From Chionoecetes opilio (Eukaryota > Arthropoda > Malacostraca > Decapoda > Majidae), in the NCBI GenBank assembly GCA_016584305.1, contig JACEEZ010022703.1, positions 32,501 through 96,500 of the forward strand: a stretch of 64,000 bases of DNA, written 5' to 3'. Below, piece after piece: positions 1 through 10,890 of this stretch. The translations under genes and the position numbers were made by a program. Positions within the stretch are counted from its first letter, which is position 1, and each line of letters starts with the position of its first letter. The notes beneath the pieces are model-generated. The model searched no databases, had not been told where the DNA came from, and worked only from the letters and a program-made list of their open reading frames with translations.

Positions 1-180
1 AAAAAGGGATAGTTTAATACAGTAACTAAATCATGAGGATCGAATGTAGGTCAGAAAAGATTAAAATTTTAAAAGGGAAAAAATTTATCTGATATACTGT
101 CAAAAAGAATAACAAATCTGAACGCCTAAATTTTTTTTTTCCCCTTTTAGGTTGCGGGGGTGTCAGGGCATATATAGAAG

Positions 181-259
181 GCCCTGGGCGGGTGGGGGGG
201 GTGTGTGCGTGTGTGTGACGTATGTGACTTGGGGGGGGGGGGTGTGTGTGTGTGTGTGT

Positions 260-304
<45 letters not shown>

Positions 305-350
305 TGGTGACTATGTGACTGTGCGTGTGTATGTGTGTGTGTGTGCATGT
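181..350. repeat. Poly-G and (GT)n tract
   Basis: G runs followed by about 60 bp of GT dinucleotides. The bases before it (1-180) show nothing beyond AT richness. Confidence 0.95.
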
Positions 351-595
351 GAGGACAGGATGAAGGAATTTATCATAACTCGGACCACTCTGTTGGGGCT
401 GGGCTGGGGGTGGGGGGTTGCGACGCGGGTTCGAGGCCAGCTAGAGGGGCAACGAGTGTGGGTGCACATGTGGGGATGAATAGTGTACTACTTAACCAAT
501 TAATTGCCGTAATTAAGCAGATGACTGGGTATAAGTGCAGTTTAAACCTATACACTCTCGGTGGTTTTAAGTATCCTGACCGTTTCGTTCTCATC

Positions 596-735
596 ATAAG
601 GAGTATTTCTAACCCCTACAACAGACATCGGAAATAAAATTAAAAAACACGAGGGGTCTGGGGGGCGAAACTCTAGTGAGGATAGGTTACGTAATCAATG
701 CCCAGGTTAGGTTAGTAACTAGCAGGGAAGTCTGG
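596..735 (+). repeat. Dispersed repeat, also at 58150-58300 and 58800-59040
   Basis: TTTCTAACCCCTACAACAGA...GGGGTCTGGGGGGCGAAA...CCCAGGTTAGGTTAGTAACT recurs with changes near the right end of the window. Class unknown. Confidence 0.55.
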
Positions 736-754
736 GGTGGAAACACTGGAATTT

Positions 755-862
755 TCCCTTCCCTCCCCTCCCCTTCCCTTCCCTTCCCTTCCCTTCCCTC
801 CCCTTCCCTCCCCTTCCCTCCCCTTCCATTCCCTCCCCCTTCCATTCCCTCCCCCTTCCCTG
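755..862 (+). repeat. (CCCTT)n pyrimidine tract
   Basis: CCCTTCCCTCCCCTTCC-type repeats, about 105 bp, strictly pyrimidine. Confidence 0.95.
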
Positions 863-1032
863 TCACGTTGAAACTTTGACCTAAATCTGCAGCAGCCATC
901 CAAAGGTGACCTCGCCTATCCCACGCAATGCTTTATCGATCAGTCACAGGCGACAGGAAGATCTTCACACACGGCAAGGGGAAAAAAATCCGCATAAGGA
1001 CGTATTTGACAGAACAATTGCCTCGGTGATAT

Positions 1033-1425
1033 ATTCTAACGGTAAAGTTAACGATAGTAAGGTAGATAGTAGTCAAAGTTGTAGTAGAAGATTGTAGGCA
1101 GGCTGGAAAAAGACTGATACATGAGGTAGAAGGATTAGAATGTTCCAATGGCATTTACTCTAATGGTAAAGTTAACGATAGTAAAGTTAACGATAGTAAG
1201 GTAGATAGTAGTCAAAAGTTGTAGTAGAAGATGGTAGGCAGGCTGGAAAAAGACTGATACACGAGGTAGTAGAAGGATTAGAATGTTCCAATGGCATTTA
1301 CTCTAATGGTAAAGTTAACGATAGTAAGGTAGATAGTAGTAGTAGAAGTAGTAGTAGTAGATAGCAGGCAGCCTGGAAAAAACTGTGGTATGGGAGGTAT
1401 AGACGATGGCTTAGAATGTTTCAAT
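1033..1425 (+). repeat. Tandem repeat, about 130 bp x 3
   Basis: Units begin TCTAA(C/T)GGTAAAGTTAACG and continue through GCAGGCTGGAAAAAGACTG. The second unit has an internal duplication and the third an AGT expansion. Confidence 0.85.
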
Positions 1426-1585
1426 GCGAGTGGAATGAGTTATATTTTAGGAAAAGTCTAGTATAGGAGGGAGTGAATATGGGTGGAATGAGTTATATTT
1501 TAGGAAAACTATAGTAAAGGTATGAGTGAATATGGGTGGAATGAGTTATATTGTAGGAAAAGTCTAGTATAGGAGGGAGTGCTAC
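1426..1585 (+). repeat. Tandem repeat, about 65 bp x 3
   Basis: GTGGAATGAGTTATATT...AGGAAAA...GGAGGGAGTG repeated at 1429, 1486 and 1535. Confidence 0.85.
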
Positions 1586-2190
1586 GTGGGGGGAGTGCGA
1601 CAGATCGTGGGGTACACAAGACAAAGGGAGGGGTTAAAAGGCCCCTACTGTGGGTTAGTTGTGTTGTGGGTGTCTGCAATGGGTGGGGAAGGAGGACAGT
1701 GGGCGTGGGCGGGGTGTGGGCGGGGCTGACAAGAGGGAAATGTCAGCCGGCTTTATAAAAACATTGCCAAGAAAGCTGTCAGTGTTAAGAGGTTCGAGGA
1801 AAGCCCGACATCCCTTGACCTTGGGACATCCTATACCCGAGGGCGGAAAAATAAGCCTAAGACGGGTCCTGGTGGTGGTGGTGGTGGTGGTAATGGCGGC
1901 AACGGTGGTAAACTAGTAATGATAGTTATACGTTGTTTGTTGAAGAGTTAAGCATGTTCAGACTTTCTCATAGGACTTATAAGACATCTAGTTACCTAAT
2001 ATACACCAGTTCTAATAATTTTGCCAGTTAAGTAGCTTGGTAAATAGATAAATCACTTTATAATCTATTTTCCTTGTCGGCTGATCTAATAAGACAATAC
2101 ATAAAACTTAAATAAATAATAAAACTCACAAAATCAACCGTTTTGTGACATATACACTGCACCTAACCACACCTAAAATTAGTCATCCAA
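1586..2190. other. No gene seen
   Basis: Contains a short (GGT)n at about 1869-1892 and otherwise unremarkable AT-rich sequence. Confidence 0.6.
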
Positions 2191-2520
2191 CTATTTACTA
2201 AAGCCACGTAGATGTTTATGATTGGGATGAATACTGTCAGTGTCTCGAAACAACACTTGGTAATCTGAGCTAATCATCCAACCAAAGCCACACCCATAAT
2301 CACACACAAAACTGTCACCAATCATATAACTTATACTACAAAGGCAACGTAGGATGCATACTGTCAGTGTCTCGAAATAACACTCCGAAATCTGAACTAA
2401 TCGCCAGTAATCGCCAAACCAAAGCCTAAAGCCACTGTCACCCATCATACAACTATATAATGTAGCCACGTAGATGTATAAGACTACGATGAATACTGTC
2501 AACATTTGTCTCGAATCATA
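2191..2520. repeat. Tandem repeat, about 135 bp, 2.5 units
   Basis: AAAGCCACGTAGATGT...ATGAATACTGTCAGTGTCTC...CGAAA recurs at 2201, 2340 and 2460. The minus strand is open through it only because stops happen to be absent. Confidence 0.8.
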
Positions 2521-2550
2521 AAAAATATGGAAATAAGGAAGCTACAAGAG
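2518..2550 (-). mobile_element. LINE tail scrap
   Basis: Only the last about 30 bp of the LINE tail (AAATAAGGAAGCTACAAG and GGCCG) is present, fused to the 138-bp tandem repeat. Confidence 0.5.
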
Positions 2551-2838
2551 GCCGTCAACATTGTCTTGAATCAACACTTTGAAATCAGAGGTAATCGCCA
2601 AAAGCCAAACCCTGCAAGCCTCACCCATGGCGCCGGTGTGAAGGTGGAGGTATCGGAGTAGGTGTGCACGGACGGGAAAACCACCAACGACTTGAGGACG
2701 CCCACCACCACTCACGCCCTTATATAAACTGTGCCTGTCTCCGCCCATGATGTCATGACTCAAGGTGCGCGCGCAGTCCCTCTCCACACCCATATGTCAG
2801 CCGCATTATACAACAGGCTTTATGATGTCTACACACTA

Positions 2839-3172
2839 TACAGGCACGCATGATAGAAAAGTCATGATATTGCTAAGTAAAATAATGTCTAACAGATCTT
2901 CAGATGGTTGGGATTAATAAACTAGCATGATTTAGATAGTTTGGTGCAGGATTTGAGCGGCCCAGACATCCTTCCTTCCTTCCAGACAGACGGAACTTCA
3001 GCCTTATTAACCCTAGCACAGGCACGCACGAGAGAAAAGTTACCAAGTTATAGGTAAGTAAATATAATAATAGATCTTCGGATGGCTAGGAAAGGGACTA
3101 GAGTTTATTTAGGTTGTTTGAAGAGGGACTTGAGTAATGCAGACATCTTTTCCTCCTTCCAGACAGACAGAC
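2839..3172 (+). repeat. Two-copy direct duplication, about 180-bp spacing
   Basis: CAGGCACGCA(T/C)GA...TAGAAAAGT..., AGATCTTC(A/G)GATGG and CTTCCAGACAGAC occur at about 2839-2992 and 3019-3172. The intervening 2551-2838 shows nothing. Confidence 0.75.
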
Positions 3173-3339
3173 AAAACACAAGCACCTCTGGTCAGCCGTG
3201 TCCTTGCTGCAGGCTGTGTTCCCCCCGACCCGTCACTCTAGTCGTGGGGTATTTTAGACAACAAGCCCAGGAGCAAGGCTGGCAGGGAGGCTTTGGCAGG
3301 GGGCCAGTAGGGGCTGTGACCACTACCTTCACTTTGCCG

Positions 3340-3565
3340 CATCCCCCGCCGCTCCTCCCCCACACCTGCCTTCCCTCTATCACCCCGCTCCTTTCCTGTC
3401 CCTCCTCTCTCACCCCCGCTCCTCCTCTCTCACCTCCGCTACTCCTCTCTCATCCCCGCCTATCCTCTCTCACCCCCTCTCTTTCTCTCTCATCCCCGCC
3501 TATCCTCTCTCACCCCCGCTCCCCCTCTCTCACCCCCAACACAGCCCCTCCTCTCTCAGACTCAC
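3340..3565 (+). repeat. CTCTCTCACCCCCGCT-type pyrimidine-rich repeat
   Basis: About 20-bp imperfect units with C-rich cores. A 174-codon frame crosses it but has low-complexity composition and is not a gene. Confidence 0.8.
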
Positions 3566-3659
3566 TCCCTTCACGCACGATTTCTTGGAGGCAAATGACA
3601 CAATGACCACAGACACACTGATACAAATTTAAACATGCACCACCACTGCCTCTTCTTCT

Positions 3660-3995
3660 AGCTCTCCTTGCTTCATCCGTCTTTCCAGCCTTCCTTCCCT
3701 CCTTCCCTCTCTTCCTTCCTTCCTTCCTTCCTTCCTTCTCTTCCTTGCTTTCTTCCTCCATCCGTCTCTTCCTTCCTCCATCCCTCTTCCTTCCTTCCCT
3801 CCTTCCCTCTCTTCCTTCCTTCCTTCCTTCCTTCCTCCATCCTTCTCTTCCTTCCTTCTTCCCTTTCTCTTGTCCTTCCTTCCTTCCTTCCTTCTTTCCT
3901 CCATCCTTCTCTTCCTTCCTTCTTCCCTTCCTCTCGTCCTTCCTTCTTTCCTTCTTTTCCTTCCTTCTCTTCCTTCCTTTCTTCCTCTCCTCCTC
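3660..3995 (+). repeat. (CCTT)n tract with CCATCC interruptions
   Basis: About 330 bp of almost pure pyrimidine. Open frames on both strands here are artefacts of composition. Confidence 0.95.
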
Positions 3996-4207
3996 AGTGC
4001 TGCCCTTCTATCTACTCAGTGCTTCAGAGTGCAATTATACTGACGGAAATTCCTGTGCGGGTTGGCAACAGCTGTGGTGAGGAATGAGGATGAGCCAAGA
4101 ACTGTCTGTTGTGTAGGTTGTGTGTGGTTTTTCTAAGTATTTATTATTCTGTCTAGCGCCGCCATGCACACTGGTATGTAGCTACTTTGCTAGGCCTTCA
4201 CGTGACA

Positions 4208-4372
4208 GACAGACAATCTTGCAACCCCCCTCCCCCCCACACTAGCAACCCCCCACCAATCTAGCAACCCCCGCACCCTAGCACTCCCCCAACAACAACC
4301 CCCAACTTAATAACCCCCCACCATCACAACAACCCCTCACCACAACCACCACCACCACCACCACCATCACCA
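4208..4372 (+). repeat. C-rich CAACCCCC and (ACC)n repeat
   Basis: Imperfect AGCAACCCCCCAC units followed by (CCA)n. The stretch before it (3996-4207) and after the LINE tail (4641-4845) show no feature. Confidence 0.8.
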
Positions 4373-4397
4373 TCTGACCGTCGACGATGATGCGCGA

Positions 4398-4640
4398 AAT
4401 ATATAAGAACATAAGAAAATAAGGAAGCTACAAGAGGCCGTGAGACCTAAACGTGGTAGTTCCTGTTCCTTAACACTACCTACATCCACCTTTCATCCCC
4501 ATCCATGAATTTATCCAGCTTCCTTTTAAAAGTCCCTATTGACTCCGCACTAACTACCTGACGACTGAGTCCATTCCAATCAATAATTTCCCTATTTCCT
4601 TATTAAATCCACGCTTTCCCAGCTTGAATCCAGCTTGATA
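4398..4640 (-). mobile_element. LINE 3' tail, about 240 bp
   Basis: Same family as 50166-50645. Read on the minus strand, the end of the coding tail is followed by GGAACTACCACG and CTTGTAGCTTCC and the terminal TTATTTTCTTATGTTC. Confidence 0.75.
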
Positions 4641-4845
4641 TACCAACCCAACCAATAGCAACAAACAAATACATGAATCACACGCAAGGCATTCTTCAAG
4701 GTCGAGTAACGAAGAAAAAAGAAATCAACAATGACAGGCTTACCGTTGCTTTAATCTTCGTTCACCTAGCCCGAGACGAAACACGAAACACAGAGCCGAA
4801 ACACGCGCAGAAAACGTCATGCCGTGCCCTCTGATTATTTATAAT

Positions 4846-5753
4846 TATAGGTGTCTTGCACTGACGTCACGACCTAGCGTCTTCAAGCCAAATGCCGCCG
4901 TCTTCAAGCCAAATGCCGCCCGTCGGAGCGAGCTGGAGGACCAACAAACTCCATTTGCCGCCCGTGTTTGCCAGCTTATGGTAATTTTCCCCTACCAAAG
5001 ATATGTTTATCAGTATAAAAGATATGCTGTTGTCTTCGGAAATGTTTGTTCTATAATATTATCAAATAAAAAACCGTAAAACACACTAAAGAAAGGCCAT
5101 TATGAGACTTTCAAGAAATATGCATGAACTTAATATTCACCAACTCCAGCTCCCATTTAATATTTTGCTCGAAAACTTTTTACATGGAGAATATCAATAG
5201 AAGCGGAATTTCATTAGCTTTCCATTGATATATTTCGTTACCTGATAAATGAATTAGCAGCATGTATAAATTAGCGTTAACTAAATAAATAACCTCATCA
5301 ATCGGGAAAAATTACCCGATTTCATTGTTATTTATTTAGTTAACGCTAATTTATGCATGCTTTTAATTCATTTATCAGATAACGAAATATATCAATGGAA
5401 AGCTAATGAAATTCCGCTTCTATTGATATTGTCCATGTAAAAAGTTTTCGAGCAAAATATTAAATGGGAGCTGGCGCTGATGAATATTAAGTTCATGCAT
5501 ATTTCTTGCGGGTCTCATAATGGCCTTTCTTTAGTGTGTTTTACGGTTTTTTATTTGATAATATTATAGAACAAACATTTCCGAAGACAACAGTATATCT
5601 TTTATACTGATAAACATATATTTGGTAGGGGAAAATTACCATAAACTGGCAAACACGGGCGGCAAGTGGAGTTTGTTGGTCCTCCAGCTCGCATTTCCCG
5701 CGCCTGTCGCAGCCACAACAAGGGCTGTGACGTCACGTGCAAGACACCTATAG
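4846..5753. mobile_element. Large foldback element A, about 908 bp
   Basis: Left end ATAGGTGTCTTGCACTGACG and the inverse GTGACGTCACGTGCAAGACACCTAT-type right end bracket two arms of about 440-460 bp. The arms meet at ATCGGG...CCCGAT (about 5300-5320). The left arm has a short internal duplication (CTTCAAGCCAAATGCCGCC twice). Confidence 0.85.
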
Positions 5754-5759
5754 CGAGAC

Positions 5760-6858
5760 CACCGAGAGACAAGGCCTGGTGGATCGCCCGTGACGTCACA
5801 CCATAAGGATACAACCCGCTCCGCTCCCCGTACAAGTTTACCTACCTAATATAATGTTTATCAGTATAAAAGATATACTGTTATCTTCGGAAATGTTTGT
5901 TCTATTATATTATCAAATAAAAAACCGTAAAACACACAAAGAAAATGCCATTATGAGACTTTCAAGAAATATGCATTAACTTAAACTCTTCGCCATTTAA
6001 TATTTTGCTCGCAAACATTTTACATGGAGAATATCGATAGAAGCGGAGTTTAATTAGCTTTCCATTGATATATTTCGTTTAGTGATAAATGATTTAGCGG
6101 CATGCATAAATTAGCGTTAACTAAATATAAAAAATCATGAAATCGGGTAATTTACCCGATTTCATGATGTTATTTATTTAGTTAACGCTAATTTATGCAT
6201 AGTTCTAATTCATTTATCAGAAAAGGAAATATATCAATGGAAAGCTAATTAAATTCCGCTTCTATTGATATTCGCCATGTAAAAAGTTTTTGCACAAAAT
6301 ATTAAATAGCGAAAAGTTTAAATACATGCATATTTCTTGAAAGTCTCATAATGGCATTTCTTTAGTGTATTTTACGGTGTTTTATTTGATAATATTATAG
6401 AACAAACATTTTCGAAGATAACAGTATATATTTTATACTGATAAACATATATTATGTAGGAAATTACCAGATTTCAGGATTTTTTATATTTAGTTAACGC
6501 TAATTTATGCATGCCGCTAATTCATTTATCACTAAACGAAATATATCAATGGAAAGCTAATTAAACTCCGCTTCTATTGACATTCTCCATGTAAAATGTT
6601 TGCGAGCAAAATATTAAATGGCGAAGAGTTTAAGTTAATGCATATTTCTTGAAAGTCTCATAATGGCACTTTCTTTGTGTGTTTTACGGTTTTTTATTTG
6701 ATAATATTATAGAACAAACATTTCCGAAGATAACAGTATATCTTTTATACTGATAAACATTATATTTGGTAGGTAAACTTGTACAGGGAGCGGAGCGGGT
6801 GGTATCCTTATGGTGTGACGTCACGGGCGATCCACCAGGCCTTATCATCTCGGTGGCC
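5760..6858. mobile_element. Large foldback element B, three arms
   Basis: Same family as element A (shared CAGTATAAAAGATATACTGT and TTAGTTAACGCTAATTTATG). The outer ends are CCACCGAGAGACAAGGCCTG and its inverse. The left arm (5760-6150) has two inverted partners: one right after the centre (6160-6460) and another at 6470-6858. Only the last one carries the outer terminus. Confidence 0.8.
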
Positions 6859-6865
6859 ACGCCTA

Positions 6866-8060
6866 TAGGCCCGGTTCACACTTCACGTTTTTGCTGGACG
6901 TAGTCTACGTGCGTCTTGTCATCAGTGACTCACAGTACGTCACAGTGACATCACTCCCTGCCTGTGTAGGGTGAACCAGGCTCAGTAAGGGATTTCGTAC
7001 GCTTCAAATTGCGATTTCGCAATTTGAATTGCGAAATTCGAAATTACGTTTTCTCTCCCGCACACCAACTCGAGGAGTTGTAGCGCATTTTCGCGGCCGC
7101 TCTGGCCCGGTCTGGACTGGGCTAGTCCCGGACGGCCACTGTTTTTGGGAGGCAGTTTAGACCGGGCTGGAACGGACTGGGTTGGGCTAGGCCAGATAGC
7201 AGGACCAGGTTGGACTAGTGTGGGGAGAACTGGCGCATGCGCACTACAGTCAGCGGGGAAGGCGACCACAGGAGCTTCTCGTGCTGCTGATAAGACATGA
7301 AACACCATGATGGCCGACCATAAGACTAAAGTATCACAGGCGTGGTAGTTGTAAAGTCTTCAGCACAGGTTAAAAGGCGGACGACAAAAAGGATATTGAC
7401 AAGATGGACGCCTGCCGCCTCCACAGTTCAGTTCAGTACCGCCCACTCGATCCCCCAGCCAATAGGAACGACGAATGGGACGGGGCCAGTCTCGATATAT
7501 TTTCGCGACCATCAGTCCACCCTGACCCGGTCCGGACTGGACTGAACCAGGGCGGTGAACGTCACGAAAATGCGCTATTGGTTTGCCGCTGGGTTGCCAG
7601 CTCGCGCCACAATAACCTATGTAAACAAAGGCCAAAAAAAGCCTTTCCTCTTCTCTCTCCTCTTCTTGCCTCCTTAATAGTTCATGTCCTGCTGCTATAA
7701 CCTCTGCTGCATCAAATACAGGGGCATCAACAAGTTATTTTGAGAGAATAAGAATAGCCACAGCGATAAATTTCGACAGCTGCTATCTTGTGAGCAAAAT
7801 GTTTTGTCAATCGTTCAGTAGGGAAGAGAAAAAACGAATTGTGCGGGAGAACCCTACTGAACGCAGCCACGTTGCTGGAGCAGTGATGACGTCACTGACC
7901 TTAAGAGACGCGCGTCCCAGGCTCCCAGCTCACATTATTCGAAGCTCCCAAATCTTTCTACGGGACTGCGGGAGTGATGGGGTGACGTCACTGTGACGTC
8001 ACTGATCGCCACGCCCACGTAGACACGGACAGCAAAAACGTGTAGTGTGAACCCCGCCTA
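6866..8060. mobile_element. TIR element, about 1.2 kb, with a nested element
   Basis: TAGGCCCGGTTCACACTTCA at the left pairs with the inverse of TGTAGTGTGAACCCCGCCTA at the right. The arms continue imperfectly for about 100 bp (CACGTTTTTGCTG, CAGTGACG/GTCACAGTGAC). It has no transposase. A copy of another TIR element (7081-7577) lies inside, and small palindromes rich in CAAATTGCGA lie at 6995-7045. Confidence 0.7.
7081..7577 (+). mobile_element. TIR element, 497 bp, copy 1
   Basis: The termini are TAGCGCATTTTCG and its inverse. The subterminal regions repeat CCGG(T/A)CTGGACTGG words. A second copy lies at 31699-32193. The shared open stretch (MDACRLHSSVQY...) comes from the element, not from a host gene. 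Confidence 0.8.
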
Positions 8061-8080
8061 ACTACTGTGTAATGTTCTCT

Positions 8081-8500
8081 TTAACCCTTTGAGGCCCAGA
8101 ACGTAATTTTCATTGTAATTTGGGGACCATTAGACAATTTTCATGAATATAACCAATACTTTATAAATATAACTTGCTTAGTATCCTTGTCCATTAGCTA
8201 ATTTGGTATATTTACCCCTTCACGCCCAAATCTTTCCTTTGCTACATAAAATCGTCTGTTGTTAATTATAAAATTACGAAAAGTGACTGAATATACCAAA
8301 TTAGTTAGTGGACAAGGATACTAAACAGGTCATAGCTATAAAATATTGCTTATATTCACTAAAAATCGTCTAATGGTTCCCAAATTACAATGGAAATTAC
8401 GTTCTGGGCCTCAAGGGGTTCAGTTAGTTTTGGTAATTTTATGGCTAAAAACAGACGATTTTATATAGAAAAGGAAAAATCTGGGCGTGAAGGATTTTAA
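8081..8500. mobile_element. TTAA MITE with a second copy inserted in it
   Basis: The outer element (8081-8212 plus 8421-8500, minus orientation) is split by a complete inner element in the opposite orientation (8213-8420). The termini are CCCCTT(C/G)A(C/G)GCCCAG, as in the other family members. The insertion falls close to the middle of the outer copy. Confidence 0.75.
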
Positions 8501-8564
8501 GGCACCTCTCTCAACTTTAATTTTTTGCTATTGAGTTCAGGTTTAATTTAGTGTTCTTTACCTC

Positions 8565-8601
8565 CGCCAACGAAGTTGGAGGGGTTAGGTTTTCACCCCG
8601 A

Positions 8602-8634
<33 letters not shown>

Positions 8635-8933
8635 TAGTGTACAGGATTTCTCGAAAAGTTACAAATAGATTTGGACCAAACTCGGTATACCAAGTCTATT
8701 TGGTATAAGGAAGAACTTATTTAATTTTGGATGAAATCTATTGACAACTGTTGCTATGGCAACCAATTGATGAAATATTCGACCGGAGGTATGGGCTCAT
8801 ACTGAGTGCATATATATATATTATATATTATATATATTATATATATATTATATATATAGATTATATACGTATATTTGATGAAATATTCGGGCGGAGGTAT
8901 GCGCTCTACTGAGTGCACCCCCCCCCCCCCCCA
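8565..8933 (+). mobile_element. Short dispersed element with CCTCCGCCAA start and GCGGAGGTATG end
   Basis: Starts CCTCCGCCAACGAAGTTGG, contains (CTGT)n at 8601-8632 and CTCGAAAAGTTACAAATAGA. It ends twice in CGGAGGTATG(C/G)GCTC..ACTGAGTGCA, around an (AT)n insert (8812-8872), and then poly-C. This type is common in aquatic invertebrates and fish (from memory, not searched). Confidence 0.6.
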
Positions 8934-9430
8934 CCTAGTTTATATGTATTACTGCAAGGTCAAGGCAAATAGACCTTAGCCTTGTATTACCGTATGTCTG
9001 TAAGGTATGTTGTAGATATATTCTAAAGGGAGAAGGTAATTTAGCAGTCTACACAAACTACTGATATACTGTGGCCGCCCCTTTGATGAATATATTACAT
9101 CTTGTTTGTTATTCGATGTCAAGGTATTCTATGTATGGTAAAGTTTTAGATTCATGTTATTTGCTGTCTTTGCTGTCTCATGTTTATTCAGATGTTGTTG
9201 TATGTACTAGAATGACGCCTTGTGCGCAATAAATTAAATCAAATAAATAAAAAAGCACTTCTGATGCTCTCCTCACGGCATGAAAGGCACGTAGGTACGG
9301 CCTGGTTCCCTGCAAGGTTTTCCTTTTAGTCTCTAGGAAAAACCTTGGTGCCCCAATGTCCCGCTGGCCGTGCCTGAACGTGCACGTCTCAGCACGTCCC
9401 GACCTGCTGTTCCTCGAGACCTGAAGGTGA
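8934..9430. other. No gene seen; possible retroelement 3' end
   Basis: GTGCGCAATAAATTAAATCA followed by AAATAAATAAAAAA near 9229-9257 looks like a retroposon 3' terminus. Nothing else is recognisable. Confidence 0.4.
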
Positions 9431-9432
9431 CT

Positions 9433-9640
9433 CATGCCGAGGAGGTGGAGGGGGAGGAGGAGGAGGAGGAGTGGAGGTGGAGGAGGAGGAGGTGTGGAGA
9501 AGGAGGAGGAGCAGGAGGAGGAGTGGAGGAGGAGGAGGTGTGAGGAGGAGGAGGAGGAGAAGGAGGAGGACTATAATTAAGCCTGTGAAAAGGAGAGGAG
9601 GAGGAGGAGAAGACGAGGAAGATGATGGCATCGTGTACGA
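9433..9640 (+). repeat. (GGA)n / (GAG)n purine tract
   Basis: About 190 bp of GGAGGAG with GTG interruptions, then a short (CA)n at 9650-9680. Confidence 0.95.
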
Positions 9641-9679
9641 TTCTCTCTCACACACACACACACACGCGCACACACACAC

Positions 9680-10375
9680 CGTCTGGACGGTTCAGTTGGT
9701 TAGGGCGTCTGGCACCATTCTGTGGTCCGGCGTTCGATCCCCGACCCCGCTCATATCCGGGGATTTTTCCACAAAGAAATTCGGGCGGTTACTGTCCCTC
9801 TTGAGCAAGGGGATGAGGGTGTGGTGTGAGAGGTCCCAGCATTATCCACAAATCGGTAATAATGAGCTCCAAACTCGCACCGGGAGGGTGAAACTGGCGA
9901 TCGCGAGCCAGCTCGCGTGGACAAGACCATGGGTGAATGACACACAGGTTATGTGGTCTGATCGGTAACGTCTCCGCCTGGTGTTCGGCACGTCAACCCC
10001 CGCTTCGTGGAGTCTGCAAGGGGAGGCGGTGGCCGAGTGGTTAGCGTCTTGCAGTGGTGAGCTCAATGTCCCGAGTTCGAATCCTGCCGGGGGCAACTCT
10101 TTCAAAAGCCTGGTAGGGTGAGGAGGAGGTCCGGAGTTCACGTCCCTACCAGTTTGGTAGGGTGAGGAGGAGGTCCGGAGTTCACGTCCCATCAAGGAGC
10201 AACTGTCAAATCCACCGTCGAGTGGCTGAAAAAAACCCGCAGGCGCTTTGTTCTCCGTCTGCGAGTGCAACGGAGAAACTCCAGGGACAGCGTGTGCCTA
10301 AACTGATCCAAATCCAAACGTCAGAGAAAACGGAATTTCATCAAAGACCACAGGCGTTACTATAAAAAAAAGAAA
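9680..10375 (+). mobile_element. Composite of tRNA-derived SINE heads
   Basis: Two tRNA-like promoter pairs: 9683-9745 (A-box-like CAGTTGGTTAGGGCGTC, B box GCGTTCGATCCCC) and 10021-10090 (TGGCCGAGTGGTTAGCG, GAGTTCGAATCC). The second continues into a body with CGTCGAGTGGC and ends GGCGTTACTATAAAAAA. A 36-bp segment (GGTAGGGTGAGGAGGAGGTC and on) is duplicated at 10113 and 10157. The acceptor stems do not pair, so these are not working tRNA genes. Confidence 0.65.
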
Positions 10376-10404
10376 AAAAGTATGTAGTGCGTCCCTATAA
10401 GCGA

Positions 10405-10890
10405 GCAGTGGCGGTCCTAGGCATGGGCGACACGACACGGGCAATCGCCCAGGGCGGCATCGTCGAGGGGGCGGCATGGAGTGCCCGAAAAAATATCATA
10501 TAAAATAATAATCAAGTATAGGCGCTCTGGCCCCTTTGCTTTTGGCTCAGTTCTTGCGGCTAATTACGCTAATTACTCATTAAGGGCTTGTTCTACGCAA
10601 AAAGTTTGTTTACAGACCCCCATTGATTTTGATAGCACTACTTGCATGTCAAATTTCAGCTCAATCCGACAATAATTAGGAGTAGTTTACGGTAATTACT
10701 CATTAAGGGCTTGTTTTACGCAAAAAGTTTGTTTCACAGACCCCCATTGATTTTGACAGCACTACTTGCATGTCAAATTTCAGCTCAATCCGATAATATT
10801 TAGGAGTAGTTATACACTTTTTGGCGGAAACTTGGTTCCACGGGTCTTATGGTAAGCGGCAGCGAGCAAAGCTCGCTGCCAATAACTATA
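10405..10890 (+). mobile_element. Dispersed element with CAGTGGCGGTCCTAGG start
   Basis: The start resembles hAT-type termini. The interior has a 133-bp segment in two tandem copies (ATTACTCATTAAGGGCTTGT at 10570 and 10696). It runs to the GGCAGCGAGC-AAAGCTCGCTGCC hairpin (10859-10882). A diverged inverted copy is at 31195-31625. Confidence 0.6.

Noticed and set aside
7404..7700. A conserved-looking peptide (MDACRLHSSVQYRPLD...) that occurs twice in the window
   Set aside because: The second occurrence (31678-31872) lies in the other copy of the same TIR element, so conservation reflects DNA copying, not selection on protein.
9433..9640. Possible acidic or Gly-rich coding exon
   Set aside because: A simple (GGA)n tract; composition alone explains the open frames.
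10020..10095. tRNA gene candidates (also 9683-9745, 17640-17710, 60660-60730)
   Set aside because: Internal promoter boxes are present, but acceptor and anticodon stems do not pair and repeat bodies follow; they are SINE heads.
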